A stretch of 64,000 bases of DNA, taken from the NCBI RefSeq assembly GCF_907164915.1, contig NC_061862.1, positions 82,797,718 to 82,861,717 on the forward strand, given 5' to 3'. How positions within the stretch are numbered: position 1 is the stretch's first letter; every line of letters begins with the position of its first letter. Of this stretch, positions 1 through 14,289 are shown one piece after another. The notes beneath the pieces were generated by a model, which did not search any database, was not told the DNA's origin, and saw only the letters and a program-made list of their open reading frames with translations. The position numbers and the translations under genes are program-made. The stretch comes from Impatiens glandulifera (taxonomy: Eukaryota; Streptophyta; Magnoliopsida; Ericales; Balsaminaceae).

Positions 1-1139
1 ATAACATTTCCTTATTCATTAATTCATATTACTTAAAAAACAATTTTACAAATACATCTAGTCATTAATATTTTTAAATTGTAATTACATTTTTGTAAGT
101 ACACCTTAGTATCCTACTGGTATATATATTAACATTGTTTTTATTATATTCTTTTATTAAACATAAAGTTAGAAATGAATTACAATTTTATAGTTTTTCT
201 AAATATATAAATTGAATTGTAATTTAATGTGAGTTCTACACGAATTAAAATTTAAATGTCAATTTTAATTTCACTCGTTCAAATAATCTTTCGAAAAAAT
301 TTCAGCGCACATAGGGTGACCTCATGTCAATCTCAAAATTATCCTCATGTATTTAAGGTCATTTTGGTAGGTGCTTAACGAATTTGGTTAATTGTAGTGA
401 AAATTATGTTTTTAAAATGAACTTTTTGTCGAGAAGTTTTTTGTAAAACGACACGCTGAGCTGTCTAGGAAGTTGAAGTCCATATGAACCGGGTTGGATT
501 CGCTCCTCCTTCGTTGGCCATGGATAGTTAAATGTAGCTTATGTATTAAGCTATGATTTTATTAGCTTGATTGATGAACTTACTGGCTCAATTTCTAAAA
601 CTATGATTGATATTCATACTTTTGTTTAATATAAATAAATAAAAAGGTGAGTTCTTTTAATAAAAGTATTTAAAAGACAATAGTATATAATGATAAAAGA
701 AAATAAAAAAATTAAAATTTTTAATATTTGAGTTAATAGATTAAAGGATCAATAATTCGCATGATAGAAAAAAATATTATTAAATTAAAATTAGTTATTA
801 GGAGTAAATGTCACTATTAATTTTTTTTAATTATAAAGGTCACACATGACCTTAAAAAGCTCATACCTCATGTCAATACACGTTAAAGTTTCACCTTCAA
901 TGTTACAACAAATGCTCGGAATTTGAACTTCAATGCTTGTCAAATTTCAGCTCAAAATGTGCAATTATTTTTGCTCGAATTATGGGAACGGAAGGTCCCA
1001 AATCTGACTTAAAACATTGTTCAAACGTTCTGCTCAAAATTATTTGTAAGGTCACATGATACATTTTTTTTGACGGACGTCCATGTCTGTTAGGGCAAAA
1101 CCATATTTTGTACAAACTTGACAATGCGAAACTCGAAAT
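1..1139. other. AT-rich intergenic DNA, no gene seen
   Basis: No open frame of convincing length or composition lies here. The short frames on the minus strand are low-complexity and match no family I know. The stretch is A/T-rich with no clear transposon end. It could be decayed repeat DNA. Confidence 0.6.
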
Positions 1140-1510
1140 TGTGAGGTTCAAAAGAAGATGTCTTAAATTGTAATTGACCCAATAGTAAACCCAAATTGTA
1201 ATTGACCCAATAGTAAGCCCAAATTGTGAGGTTCACTCCACCAAGGTAGCCTAGTGGTAAAAGTCGGCTTAAAAGACCAAAAAATCACGAATTCGATTTC
1301 ATCTAGAAGCGTTTTAAATTTAAGCGGGGTTATGATTGTGGAATGTTGTACTAATTGAGTTGTCATTTAATTCTCAAAAAAATAAATTTATAAGGTTCAA
1401 AAGAAGATGTCCCAAATTACAATTAACTCTAATAAAAAACTTAAAATTGTAAAATTCAAAAAAAAATATCCCAAATTGGATTGACTCCAGTAAAAAAATC
1501 CTAACTTGTT
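1140..1510. repeat. Short tandem repeat array interrupted by a SINE
   Basis: Units containing 'gttcaaaagaagatgtc' followed by 'aattgtaattgacccaata' recur with decay at about 1148, 1196, 1395 and 1450. The later copies are more diverged. The SINE at 1236-1383 sits inside the array and splits one unit, so the array is older than the SINE. Confidence 0.55.
1236..1383 (+). mobile_element. tRNA-derived SINE
   Basis: The element opens with RNA polymerase III promoter boxes. A box A-like 'tagcctagtggtaaaag' lies at about 1247. A box B-like 'gaattcgatttc' lies about 35 bases later. It ends in an A-rich tail. An imperfect target duplication flanks it: 'aaattgtgaggttca' at 1221-1235 and 'aaatttataaggttca' at 1384-1399. 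A truncated relative lies at 63,400-63,500. No protein is encoded, so mobilisation would depend on a LINE reverse transcriptase (family knowledge). Confidence 0.65.
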
Positions 1511-2069
1511 ATTTGAACATAATAAGAAAATATGAAAATTCATGATGAGTAAAATACATATAACTATTTTACATATATAAGTTATTTTGTAATTACATTA
1601 TAAGAGTAAGTTATCACAATAAAATAATTTAACTGACAATATGGAAATCACAAAAGTGTCACTAAGCATTTCTTCATTGAAATGAGGACATACAATTTTT
1701 TCTATTATTAAGAATTAAAAAAAATTCTACAAAAGAGAATTATTCTACTATTAAAAAATAAATATAAAAAGAAATCGATAAAATGACAAGCCTATTCGCA
1801 GTAAATGCGCGTGGAGAACGATTGTCGATGAAAAAGGAAATTACGAAATTTCTTACAAAACTATTGGTTAAGCCTTGTCTCATGACGTGGAAATTTACAT
1901 CTTTAGACCAAAAATTTGTCTGGGCGCGTGAGATTAAAATATGCAAGCACTCCCAATATGGTCGGAAGTCGGCACGTCAGTTTGAGGAGAAATTTTTTTT
2001 AGAGAGAGAAAGTCTAGCAGCGGGAGGAAATTGCGGATCGAACTTCTCCCCGCGCATCGTTTGCCTGTT
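1511..2069. other. Intergenic DNA and probable promoter of the GTE gene
   Basis: Composition changes near 1950 from very AT-rich to mixed with CT- and GA-rich tracts, which suits a plant promoter and leader. An open frame at 1783-2073 has no recognisable content and is probably chance. No clear TATA box was fixed. Confidence 0.4.
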
Positions 2070-2102
2070 CTAGGGTTTCTTCTTCCATAATCCAAACCCT
2101 AA
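2069..2102 (+). promoter_or_regulatory. Telo-box pair in the GTE leader
   Basis: An inverted-type copy 'tctagggttt' (2069-2078) is followed by a perfect 'aaaccctaa' (2094-2102). Such interstitial telomere motifs are common near transcription starts of plant growth-related genes. Placement in the 5' leader is inferred. A possible leader intron could start at the 'ggtaattcg' near 2145. Confidence 0.45.
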
Positions 2103-2356
2103 TTTTGTTTCATGATTTCGATTTCTCCTCCGATTAATTGCTTTAGGTAATTCGTTTCTCCCTTGTTATTCCTCTACATCTATCATAAAACCCTTGTTTT
2201 AAGTTTCGGTCTTTGGAGGCCGGCTTTGAATTAACATATTAGACGGCGGGTTCCGTTTTCTTTTTTTTGATATATCAGATTCAGTCTGGTTCAGACCTGT
2301 CTGAGCTGCTTGGTCTTTTGAGCTAGATCTTTGGATTAGGGTTTTCTTTTGGGCTT

Positions 2357-2395
2357 ATGTTCATGTATGGCTTGGGGGACAACATGTGCAGATAA
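2357..2395 (+). promoter_or_regulatory. Upstream ORF overlapping the GTE start codon
   Basis: An ATG at 2357, with another at 2363 in the same frame, opens a 12-codon frame that ends at TAA 2393-2395. It overlaps the chosen GTE start at 2367 in a different frame. If it is in the mature leader, scanning ribosomes would meet it first, so it may lower GTE translation. It would not matter if transcription or splicing removes it. Confidence 0.4.
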
Positions 2396-4780
2396 GTCGA
2401 GAGCGAATCATAGATGGGGTGATACCAGTAAGGTCTATACTAGAAAAAAACTCAAGAAAGGGGTCACGAACGACAGTCCCTCCGTGGTTACTGAGGTTGT
2501 TACGGATAATGACCCTCCCACCATTAGTGAACCCCAGACTGCCATTCCTAGTGGTGGGGATGATATTGCCTCTTCAGTGGCCAACCTTGACAGCCAAGAT
2601 GATATTGTTGGGGAAGAAGACAATGGGAACCATGAACCTCATCACTCTTCTCATGCAGAAGGTTCAGAGGAGGACAAATATTGCCAGCAGCTACAAACTC
2701 CATCATTGGTGAATGCTTGTTCCGACAATTCTTCCAGCCTTAATCAACCTCCTGAAGCTCCAATATCAAATGGAATTCTTGGACCACTCGACGGTAATGA
2801 TAAGCCACTTGTTTCAAGAGTTGATAACAGAGTTAGGATTAATTTTGAAACAATATATCCTAAGGATGATGTTCGGCTGCTTAGGAGGAAGCTGCTGGGT
2901 GAGCTCGATCAGGTCAGGAGTCTAGTAAAGCGATTCGAAGAGAAGGAGATTGAGCTAACTGGGTTATCCATTGATGGTTATAATGGGTCTGAGTATCCTG
3001 ACAATGGTGTTGTGAGTGGAAGGGCTCTACTTCGGGTGAATTCTGAGTTTGGATCTGCTGCTCATCGAAATTCAAGGCCTCTCAGGCAACTGAGTGTTTC
3101 AGTTACAAATAATAGTCATGTCATTAATGAATTTGTTGAAAAGGAGAAGAGAACTCCTAAGGCTAATCAATATTACCACAATTCAGAGTTTCTTCTTGGA
3201 AAAGATAGATTACCATCTGAAAGTAACAGGAAGTCGAAGTCCAGCGGAGGGAAGAAACATGGTAGACAAACGAATTTTGGGTTTAACGTGGAAGGTCATA
3301 CTAATCAAGCATTAAAGAGTTGTAATAATTTGTTGGCTAGATTATTGAAGCACAAGCACGGTTGGGTATTTGAGAAGCCTGTTGATGCGAAGGCTCTTGG
3401 GCTTCACGATTATCATGATATCATCAAGCATCCGATGGACTTGGGTACAATCAAAAGTCGGTTAGCAAGGAGCTGGTACAAGTCTCCTAGAGAATTTGCA
3501 GAAGATGTGAGACTTACTTTCAGTAATGCCATGACATATAATCCCAAAGGTCAAGATGTTCATATTATGGCAGAGGAGGTATCCAAGGTTTTTGAAGAAA
3601 AGTATGCAGATATAGAGGCTGAGAATAATCATCTTCATTGGAGGTACCAACTTGTTAATGAAACAGGTTTTCCTACCCCAACCTCAAGAAAAGTGCAACC
3701 TCTTCCGGCTCCACCCTCTCTTCCAATTAGAACATTTGATAGGTCAGAATCAATGCCGTCAATGCCATTTCTAAAACGGAGTGGTTCAATGTGCAGAACT
3801 CCTGCTCCAAAAAGACCGAAAGCAAAAGACCCCAATAAGAGAGATATGACATACGAAGAGAAGCAAAAGCTCAGCACAAAGCTTCAGGGTTTACCTCCAG
3901 ATAAGTTGGACAGCATAGTACAGATCATTAAGAAAAGAAATACTGAATTATGTCAACACGATGATGAGATTGAGGTTGATATCGACACTGTTGATGCAGA
4001 GACACTTTGGGAACTCGATAGATTTGTTACCAATTACAAGAAAAATTTGAGCAAGCATAAAAGAAGAGCTGAACTTGCAACTCAAGCAAAAGCAATGGGG
4101 GTAAATGCTGCTAAGAATAAGGTAAGGTTCTGCATTGTATTATCTTGTCTTGTAATCGAAAGACAGTTTGCTTAACAAAATTGAATGTTTTGTTATTGTA
4201 GGTCTTCTCTCCACGAGCTGATATGGACAACACCAATGAAACAAATATAGGTAGGACACACTAAAGGAAGTAGTAAACTCTTCAGTATTTCTTTTCCTTT
4301 TTTTTATCTTGTTCCTTTTTCTTGTTTAATATTTAATTTCAAATAACCCACCATATAGTGGACAATCTTACACATCATTAACCAAAATACCAACTATTTA
4401 AAAAGTATATTATATATTTATACCCTAAGGTATTTTTTACCCCAAATAACATGATTTTCAATAATCTACTTAAAGTTATTTGGAAATAACCACTTAGTTA
4501 TTCAAATAACCTTAAGATCAAACAAGTCCTAATATGTTCTTCTCTTTCCCTTGAAGCAGTTGCTGTTCCTCAATCACAAGGAGATAATGTGAGTAGTTCT
4601 AGCAGTTCTAGCAGCGACTCTGGTTCTTCAAGTGGTGAGTGACGTTTCTTGTCATAATTTTAAAAAACAATGTTGCCTCTGATTGGTGAGAGTTAGTGAC
4701 TCACTTACACATGCTTTGCCTGTGCAGATTCAGACAGTGATAGTTCTTCTGGCTGCAGTTCAGATCAAGGGAACCATTGA
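2367..4780 (+). CDS. BET-type bromodomain transcription factor, GTE family (GTE4-like)
   Basis: A 643-residue chromatin reader built from four exons: 2367-4121, 4202-4250, 4560-4634 and 4728-4780. All introns are GT-AG and the reading phase is kept. A bromodomain covers about residues 315-412, with the acetyl-lysine-binding Asn at 392 in 'MTYNPKGQDVH'. A NET domain covers about 490-570, beginning 'RDMTYEEKQKL'. A Ser/Asp-rich tail is encoded by exons 3 and 4. The N-terminus 'SKVYTRK' resembles GTE4 proteins. Plant GTEs bind acetylated histones in the nucleus and promote transcription and cell proliferation (family knowledge). I chose ATG 2367 because the open frame has no later Met before conserved sequence; upstream extension would need a non-ATG codon. 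The exact paralogue number is uncertain. Confidence 0.93.
4325..4545. mobile_element. MITE remnant in GTE intron 2
   Basis: The intron ends with 'agatcaaacaagtcctaa', nearly the same as the right terminus of the 46,356-47,412 element. It holds 'aaggtattttttacccc' and similar A/T-rich sequence. The matching left terminus is not visible, so only part of the element remains. Confidence 0.4.
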
Positions 4781-6091
4781 TGGATTATGTCATAAGATGA
4801 GACTAAATGGTAAAAGAAATAATGAAAAAACTAATTAAACTTGAAGTTCTGTTTGAAGCAAGTATTTGACATACAATGTCTTTTCTCAAAAAAGAGTAAC
4901 ACTGGTCTTAGCTTTTCAAGTTGTTTTATTTATGTTTTACCCTTTTGGGATTGGGAACAGGTGAAGATCATCAATCAAGATAAACATTGCATTGGGAGAT
5001 GAAATGGGCAGAAAGGCACAAACATATGATTGGAATTAAGCTGATTACTACTGTACTTTATATTATTAGTAATGGGTTTTAGTATTATTGAGATTTATTT
5101 GGCTGAGATATCATTTAAACTGATTTTGGGAGCAGCGGCAGCAGCTCATGAATAGAATTTATTAACTGTCTGGGAGCCTGTTATTATGCAAATCCCGCGT
5201 TTTCATTCTCCGAATGATTGCGAGGGAAAAGCATTCAGGAATCTAGAAACAAACAACACCTTATAACATTCACTTGTGGGATGATGAGTATTTATGTATT
5301 AATACCCCCCATGTTATATTTATATGGTGGAGAAGTTGGGTTGATTATGTAGACAGGCCAATGGAGATGTTAGGTTTCTTTCATGTAAAACAAATGGCTG
5401 GTGATTTCAGTTTATGGTGGTGCAATGTTTTTGAAGTTATGTCATTGCAAACTTTGTACAACTCCAAGTAGGTTAATGATAGTGGTAGAGTTCAAGTTAA
5501 GTTATGTGTAAATATTTAAAGATTAGTTAGTTGCCTTTGTTTGTGTTCATATCTTTCCATTTTATTTTATTTTAGATTCAATCATTCTTCTTGCCCATAA
5601 TCCAAGAAGTTTTATGCAATATCCCTAATAAACTTAAATAAATATTTCTAATTAAACTAATAAGAATTCTTTTTAGAAACATTTTGATGAAGTTAGCACA
5701 AACGAGGACATGTATAGAATAACTTGTATTCATATTTCTTCTCTCTATCTCAACTTAAAATATTCTATAAGTTGAGTAATCTTTGATCTTTTAGTTCATG
5801 AACCAAAATTCTAGAAAGCACATAATAAAAGATATAAATATTGATGATTCATCACAATTTGTAAACAGATTAAAAAAACTCTAAGATGAGTAATCCCACC
5901 AATTCAAGTGTATTGGAACATTATTTCTAAGTATGCAAGACAAGCTAGATAGCTAGCTTAGCTATGTGTTCCTTAACCATAAACAACAATCGCAGAACAA
6001 AACTCATTAAAAGAAGTTACAAGTATCTGTCTACAAATGCAGAAACACTTGTATGCAGAAATAGTAATGTTGTCAAGATGGTTTAAAATTT
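4781..6091. other. 3' UTR of GTE and intergenic DNA
   Basis: The first 300-700 bases are likely the GTE 3' UTR, possibly with a UTR intron ending at the 'ggaacag' near 4962. The rest separates the convergent GTE and MDH genes. The 65-codon frame at 5274-5471 shows no family signature. No terminal repeats were found. Confidence 0.5.
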
Positions 6092-8812
<2,721 letters not shown>

Positions 8813-9295
8813 TGTTTGATGTTCTTTGAGAAAGAGAGATAGAGAGACTGAGCCGCTTGAGAAATGAGAGAGGAGAGAGAGACTGTCGAATTGAGAAATA
8901 GTAGTAGTGGTAGTAATTTTCACACGATACACTAAATAATATGATTGAGAAAACGTTACTTTAAAAGATTTATTATTTATTTAACCTAATCATTATTTAA
9001 GGATTTGTTTAGTTGAGATTTTTTTTTTCATTTATTTTTTTAAATCATTTTGATAAATATTTTTAAAAAACTAGTTCTTATGTTAAACTATGAAGATTTA
9101 TGTATACAAGGATAACAATATAAAAAAAAAAAATTTTTATAACAAAATCATAATAACATGTATTCAATATTTAAATTGTAATAAATTACGAATAATATAT
9201 TAAAATAAAAAAAATAACACTTTCATTCCATATTTTATTCACTTTGGTAAAATAATTCATATATTCATACATATTTTTTCTCAATGAAAGTCTCA
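8813..9295. other. MDH leader/promoter and AT-rich DNA
   Basis: The roughly 120 bases left of 8932 are a CT-rich leader read on the minus strand. Beyond that the sequence is nearly all A/T with no gene visible. Confidence 0.5.
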
Positions 9296-9474
9296 TATTG
9301 TAACCTTACACTTTTATTTTTGTCAATTAATTATTTGATTTATATTTTTTAACGTTTAGTATCGTCACCTTACATTTTACTTTGGTTATTCAATTATTTA
9401 ATTCATATTTTTTAACGTTTAGCATCGTGACCTTACATTTTAGTCAATCAAATATTTCATTCATATGTTTTAAC
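9296..9474. repeat. Three copies of a ~64-bp tandem repeat
   Basis: Each unit has 'atcgtcaccttacatttta' or a close variant, then an A/T stretch, then 'tttttaacgtttag'. The units begin near 9296, 9360 and 9422. Confidence 0.7.
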
Positions 9475-9511
9475 CACTTTCAATTGTTATCGACCTATTA
9501 TTCATCGACAA

Positions 9512-10691
9512 ATCTAATCTCAATCACACTTGATTAAAAGGTTGTACTTGTTTTTGTTAGGTTGTAAGTTCGAAATATATATATAGTATTTTTAATTTTA
9601 TTTTTAATCCATTTACTCTTACATATATATATTCAAATTAACCACAAGTCTTTTCCCCGATATATAAGAGTTAGTTATATTTTGTGTTGAATTTAAAATA
9701 TAATGTCTTATTAGTCTAGTTTGTTAAAAGTTTTATTTGTTTTGTTATGTTACAAGTTCAAAATATATTTATAGTATTTTTAATTTTATTTTTAATTGTT
9801 TAAGTTTATGGGCGGGTCAATCTATAATTCGACTCAAGTATCCATTTATTCTCACATAAATATTCAAATTAATCACAACTCTCCACTCGACAATTCAGAC
9901 ATTTTAAAATATATATATATTATCAAAATATCTTATATATTTTAATTTTTCTTTTTATTAGAGTTAATAAAGAATAATTTTAATAACTAAATGTATAGAA
10001 AGAGTGATTAAATGGTTAAAACAATAGTTATATCTTAAAATAAACTCATGAAAAAACTTTAAAAAAACACACATCAACTAGTCTGAGGAATCGATTTTTC
10101 TTAACATTTTTAGTAACATATGGCATTGGTTTAAATTTTGGGTGACATTTATTTAGGTTTAATTCTGTAGAGAGTTTTTATTTTATTTTAATAATTGATG
10201 AATTATTAAAAAAATGATTATTGGTATAACACTTTTTTTTTTTTACATTGTATCAAAAATAAAATTTCTTATGATCTTAATTTATTTGACAAGCCATTAT
10301 TTCTATTAATTTTTTTTTCCACAATACAAATTGAATGTTGCTTGATGCACAGGTTTCAAGTAACTGATATATATAATGATGCTTAATTTTAAAAATGTCC
10401 GGATTATCGGTTTGAGAGCTGTGGTTAATTTGGATATATATGTGAGAATAAATAGATACTTGGATCGGATTTTGGGTTGACCCGCCCATAAACTTAAAAC
10501 GGTTAAAAATAATATTAAAAATGTTATATGTATGAACAAGTACAATCTTTTAAGCAACTAAGCTAATAAAACTTTATATTTTAAATTCAACACTAAATCT
10601 GATGAACGCGAGCCATTTTAACAATATAAGTTCAACTTTTTAACTAACATATATTGTTATATGGGTTTCAACTATCAAACTTTTAACCATT
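9512..10691. repeat. Inverted copies of a dispersed 'gggcgggtcaa' repeat
   Basis: The segment at about 9687-9911 reads through 'gttcaaaatatat', 'tttatgggcgggtcaatc' and 'attctcacataaatattc'. It returns in reverse orientation at about 10,388-10,597 ('gttgacccgcccataaac'). A weaker direct copy lies at 9512-9690. The same sequence family makes up the array at 38-45 kb. No gene is visible. Confidence 0.6.
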
Positions 10692-11188
10692 TTAACTGTT
10701 AGATAAATTCAGATCGGTTCAAATAAACCTAACTTAAATAAACTTCCCATGCAGGAACAAGGAACCGGACCGGATGAACAAGAGAACCGACTAAAGAAAA
10801 CCAATCGGTCAAGCTACTAAACCGATCAAGAATATTCGGAACGTGACCGCACAAAGAAAGGATCGGCCAAAGCTCAAAACCGGAATCATCAAACAGCCGA
10901 TCATCCACAAGACAAGAATAACCGAAAGAAGTCCGGTTACATCACTACCAAAAGACATTCGGCCAAGTCAAATGACCGACCAGTACAAGAAGACAATTCG
11001 GGTATCTGTTGAGAATGATACCAAAGGAACAGACTGAATACTTCCATATCCATGCAAGTCTGAGGAAAGACTGTAGGCTGCAGAAAACAGTACTACCGGA
11101 TCCTTCTACTTCGGGATAAGCCAGAAAGGAAATCTTCCAAGTACAGAAAACTGTCCAACAGACAGTGCCTATATCAAGTAAAAGACAA

Positions 11189-11303
11189 ACCCGGCAGGTC
11201 TGTCTTACAGACCGGAAGAACAGACCGGCAGGTCTGAGACATAATGCCAGGTCTGAGCTTGACCACCAGGTCTGAGGAAACGACCGCAGGTCTGAACCTC
11301 TGA
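11189..11303 (+). promoter_or_regulatory. Clustered 'caggtctg' motifs in U3
   Basis: At least five copies of 'caggtctg' or 'agaccgg' lie within about 115 bases upstream of the TATA box. Short reiterated motifs in retrotransposon U3 regions often bind stress-related factors; that role is inferred. The same cluster is in the other LTR. Confidence 0.5.
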
Positions 11304-11378
11304 AACACTGAATCACTGCACCGCTGCTCAGCCAATCAGATTCAAGGAAGTGAAATATGACCGTTGGCATATTTCACC

Positions 11379-11387
11379 TATAAAAGG
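11379..11387 (+). promoter_or_regulatory. TATA box of the LTR promoter
   Basis: 'tataaaagg' sits in the expected U3 position, shortly after the 'caggtctg' cluster. Transcription would begin roughly 30 bases downstream. Confidence 0.7.
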
Positions 11388-12032
11388 AGGTAGCTGAAGA
11401 AGAGTAAATGCAGTGACTTAAGCGGGACATTAAGAGACAACAGTGTGATATTGAGATAGCGCTAAGAGCATTTACTACAAGTGATAAGAGTGTGCTGTTT
11501 TAGAAAGCCCAAGTGTTGAAAGTTAAAGTGTGTTCTACAATTTCGGTGTAAATTGTAAGAGTATTATCGAGCAGGAAATAAGTCTCGATCGGATTGTACT
11601 TGTATTCCTTAGTGAATATCCTTCTCGCGGTTTCGAGAGGAGGGGTGACGTAGGAGTTTTATCTCCGAACATCCATAAAATCTGTCTTGTTATTTACTTT
11701 CTGCCGGCTTCATCATCTAACCGACTAACTTAACTACACCGCTCCAAACCGACTCTATACTAACCATACCGAATTTCCAGATTACCGAAACCGACTCACC
11801 ATTCTTCAAATCTCCATCATCCGAAACCGATTCCGCCTATCATACAAGTGTGCCGCTTCAACCTGAAAGCAAATCTCTTCCGCGCTTGAACCTAGTTCAA
11901 GGATTTGTGACAGGTTGTGTAGTATTGAAACCCCGGTGTTAATCTCTAACCTGATTAACCACCACCCTACGAGTGAGAACCGCTAACCGGTCCAACCCCC
12001 GGTCCACCAGCGACGATCTAGATCCTAACAAT

Positions 12033-12044
12033 TGGTATCAGAGC
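12033..12044 (+). other. Primer binding site for initiator tRNA-Met
   Basis: 'tggtatcagagc' lies two bases after the 5' LTR. It is the usual plant copia site complementary to the 3' end of initiator methionine tRNA, and it primes minus-strand DNA synthesis. Confidence 0.95.
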
Positions 12045-12069
12045 AGTTAGTTTCAATACTCAAGCAAGC

Positions 12070-13824
12070 ATGTATCAGGATAGGCCTCCAATGCTAGAAG
12101 GTGATGACTTTGCCAACTGGAAGGCACGCATGCACCTGCACCTAGTCACCTTGGATGATGAAATGGAATCCATTCTGACCGAAGGACCGATAATTATTGA
12201 CAAAGATAGAAAGGAATGGACGATTGAAGATAGGAGAAGGAACAATCTGGACAACCATACAAGAAACCGGATCTCCAATAGCGTAGACAGAAACACATAT
12301 TGCAAGATCAGAGATTGCAAAACCGCGAAGGAGACATGGAACACGGTTATCCAGATCTTTGAATGAAATGAAAGAACAAGGGAGAACAAAATAATGATGG
12401 CCACACAGAAGTTTGAAAGCATCAAAATGAAACCAGGAGAATCTATGAAGGAATACAGTGACCGGTTCACTGGTGTGTTAGATGAACTAGCAACTCTGGG
12501 CAAGAAGTATGAGAACAAAGAGGTAGTTATGAAAGCTTTGAGATCCCTTCCAAGTGCTTGGGACATAAAAACGATGGTAATGAGGGAGTCAAAGAGCCTA
12601 CGTAAGATGAAACTATACGACGTATTCGAAGATCTAAAGGCATACGAGTTCGAGATGAGATCCAGAACTGAAGAGGAAGTCTCGACTTCAACATCAACCA
12701 GAGCACTAATCACATCTACAGAACCGGCTGCACCTGCTCCTACACCTGCACCGGCACCGGTTCCTGCACCCGTACCTATCAGAACAGCCGAACAGTTTAC
12801 TGAGGACGCCATGGCTATGCTCGCACAGAAATTTGGGAGGTTCATGAAAAGAAGCCAACCAACGAACAACTACTATGGTGACAAATCCAATGTAAGATGC
12901 TACAACTGTAACTGTTTGGGACACTTTAAGTGGGAATGCAGGAAACCAAGAAGGGATACCCAGAAACCGGACTATCAAAATGACAGAAACAATTATCAAC
13001 AAACCGGTGAAGGAAGTGAGGTACCGAAAGCACTGATAGCCGACGATGGAGGAAGTCTATGGGCTCACAGTGACAGCGACGATGAACTCACGTGCCTCAT
13101 GGCAAATGAAGAACAGGTATTCGACTCTCCTTGTGAGGAATTTACTAAAGATGAGTTATACAATGCATTAAATGACATGGTAGAAGAATATAAGAACCTA
13201 TTGACCATGTTACCTAAGCACCTCAACATCAGAACCGATCCCATAATACCCATTCCGACTGAATCAGAGGTACCCATCATAACCGAACCGGAGGTCATAC
13301 AATCTGATGATACCCATACTATAGAAACCGAGTTAGATCCTAAGACCAAACAACCTAGTGAACCGACTAGAGAACTAACCAAGGAAGAAAATGCCAGACT
13401 TCAATATAAGATGGCCGCCTATAAGAGATCTAGCGATATAGTAAAGAATATGAATAAACACTATAGGCATCCTCGTTGTAAGCGTGGCCTAGGATACACA
13501 GAGAATAGCTCTAAAGACCGAAAACCCATAGAGAAAGCAAGGCTTACAAAAGGAAATCTTCCTTTTATAAAATTTCTTAAGAGCACCTGGACAGCTGAAG
13601 AAGAGGAGACCGCATACTATAGGGAAGAGAAGCTAAAATACGATTATGTTGGTCCAACCGATTCATGGCTTGACCCTGTGAAAAGAAAAGATATAAGAAA
13701 GCCTTTCCTGAACCCCGTAGGTCAAACCATAGATCACCGAACCAAAGACCATCACCATTTAGGACATTTGAAGGAAAACCGAAATACACGAGACCGAGTG
13801 CCAAAAGGACAGTTAAAACCCTAG
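12070..13824 (+). pseudogene. gag region, interrupted
   Basis: Starts 'MYQDRPPMLEGDDFANWKAR', a typical copia Gag opening. A TGA at 12,364-12,366 breaks the frame, which continues in phase. A zinc knuckle of the CX2CX4HX4C type ('CYNCNCLGHFKWEC') begins near 12,898. An acidic segment 'WAHSDSDDELTCLMA' follows; it is typical of SIRE-like Gags. A Pro/Ala run (about 12,722-12,780) is an internal low-complexity linker. The frame ends at TAG 13,822, and coding resemblance resumes in another frame. Gag forms virus-like particles in the cytoplasm (family knowledge). Confidence 0.88.
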
Positions 13825-14289
13825 CAAAGAAGACCGTCCGATTTATCAAAGTTTGGGTACCCAAGGGACTAATCGCATGTGGACCCAAGTAAATGTGGGT
13901 ACCAAACAGTTGTAAATATGTACATTTTGCAGGACCCAAAGAAACGGCTAGGAAACTCCGAATGGTTCTTGGACAGCGGTTGCTCCAGGCACATGACCGG
14001 AAACAGCAATTTGTTAACCGATATCAGAACAGCAACCGGTGCTCTAATCACCTTCGGTGACAACTCAAAAGGTAAAACTGTGGGCAAGGGTAAGATTGTC
14101 CATGGTAACCTAACTATTGATAATGTACTTTTAGTTGAAAACCTAAGTTTTAACCTACTTAGCATTAGTCAGATGTGTGATGCTGGATACACGGTAGAAT
14201 TCCTTAAACATGCATGCTTATTTAAGAACTCTCAAGGCATTGTACTACTAACCGGAAATAGGATAGGTAACATCTACAAGGTAGACTAG
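13825..14289 (+). pseudogene. Protease region of pol, frameshifted
   Basis: The aspartic protease motif 'FLDSGCSRHMTG' (about 13,966) identifies it. Between 13,800 and 13,960 recognisable coding sequence jumps frames at least twice. The open frame from 13,879 ends at TAG 14,287-14,289 and continues in phase with integrase. These breaks should stop polyprotein synthesis from this copy. Confidence 0.85.

Larger units (their letters stand above)
10697..12030 (+). repeat. 5' LTR of the SIRE-type element
   Basis: 1334 bp, starting TGTTAG and ending CTAACA. The U3 part holds repeated 'caggtctga' motifs (about 11,189-11,303) that could act as enhancer units. A TATA box follows at 11,379. The 3' copy is 23,154-24,488. 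Confidence 0.95.

Noticed and set aside
1783..2073. 96-codon open frame before the GTE gene
   Set aside because: No family signature, mixed composition and overlap with the expected promoter and leader; probably chance.
2386..2712. 108-codon frame overlapping GTE exon 1
   Set aside because: It is an alternate frame of the bromodomain gene.
10945..11370. 141-codon minus-strand frame in the LTR (also 23,402-23,827)
   Set aside because: Present in both LTRs and unrelated to any protein I know; it lies over the U3 promoter. Kept only as chance, although its conservation between LTRs follows from their recent origin.
12075..12869. 264-codon minus-strand frame across gag
   Set aside because: Mirror of the gag coding strand; hydrophobic content arises from complementing gag codons.
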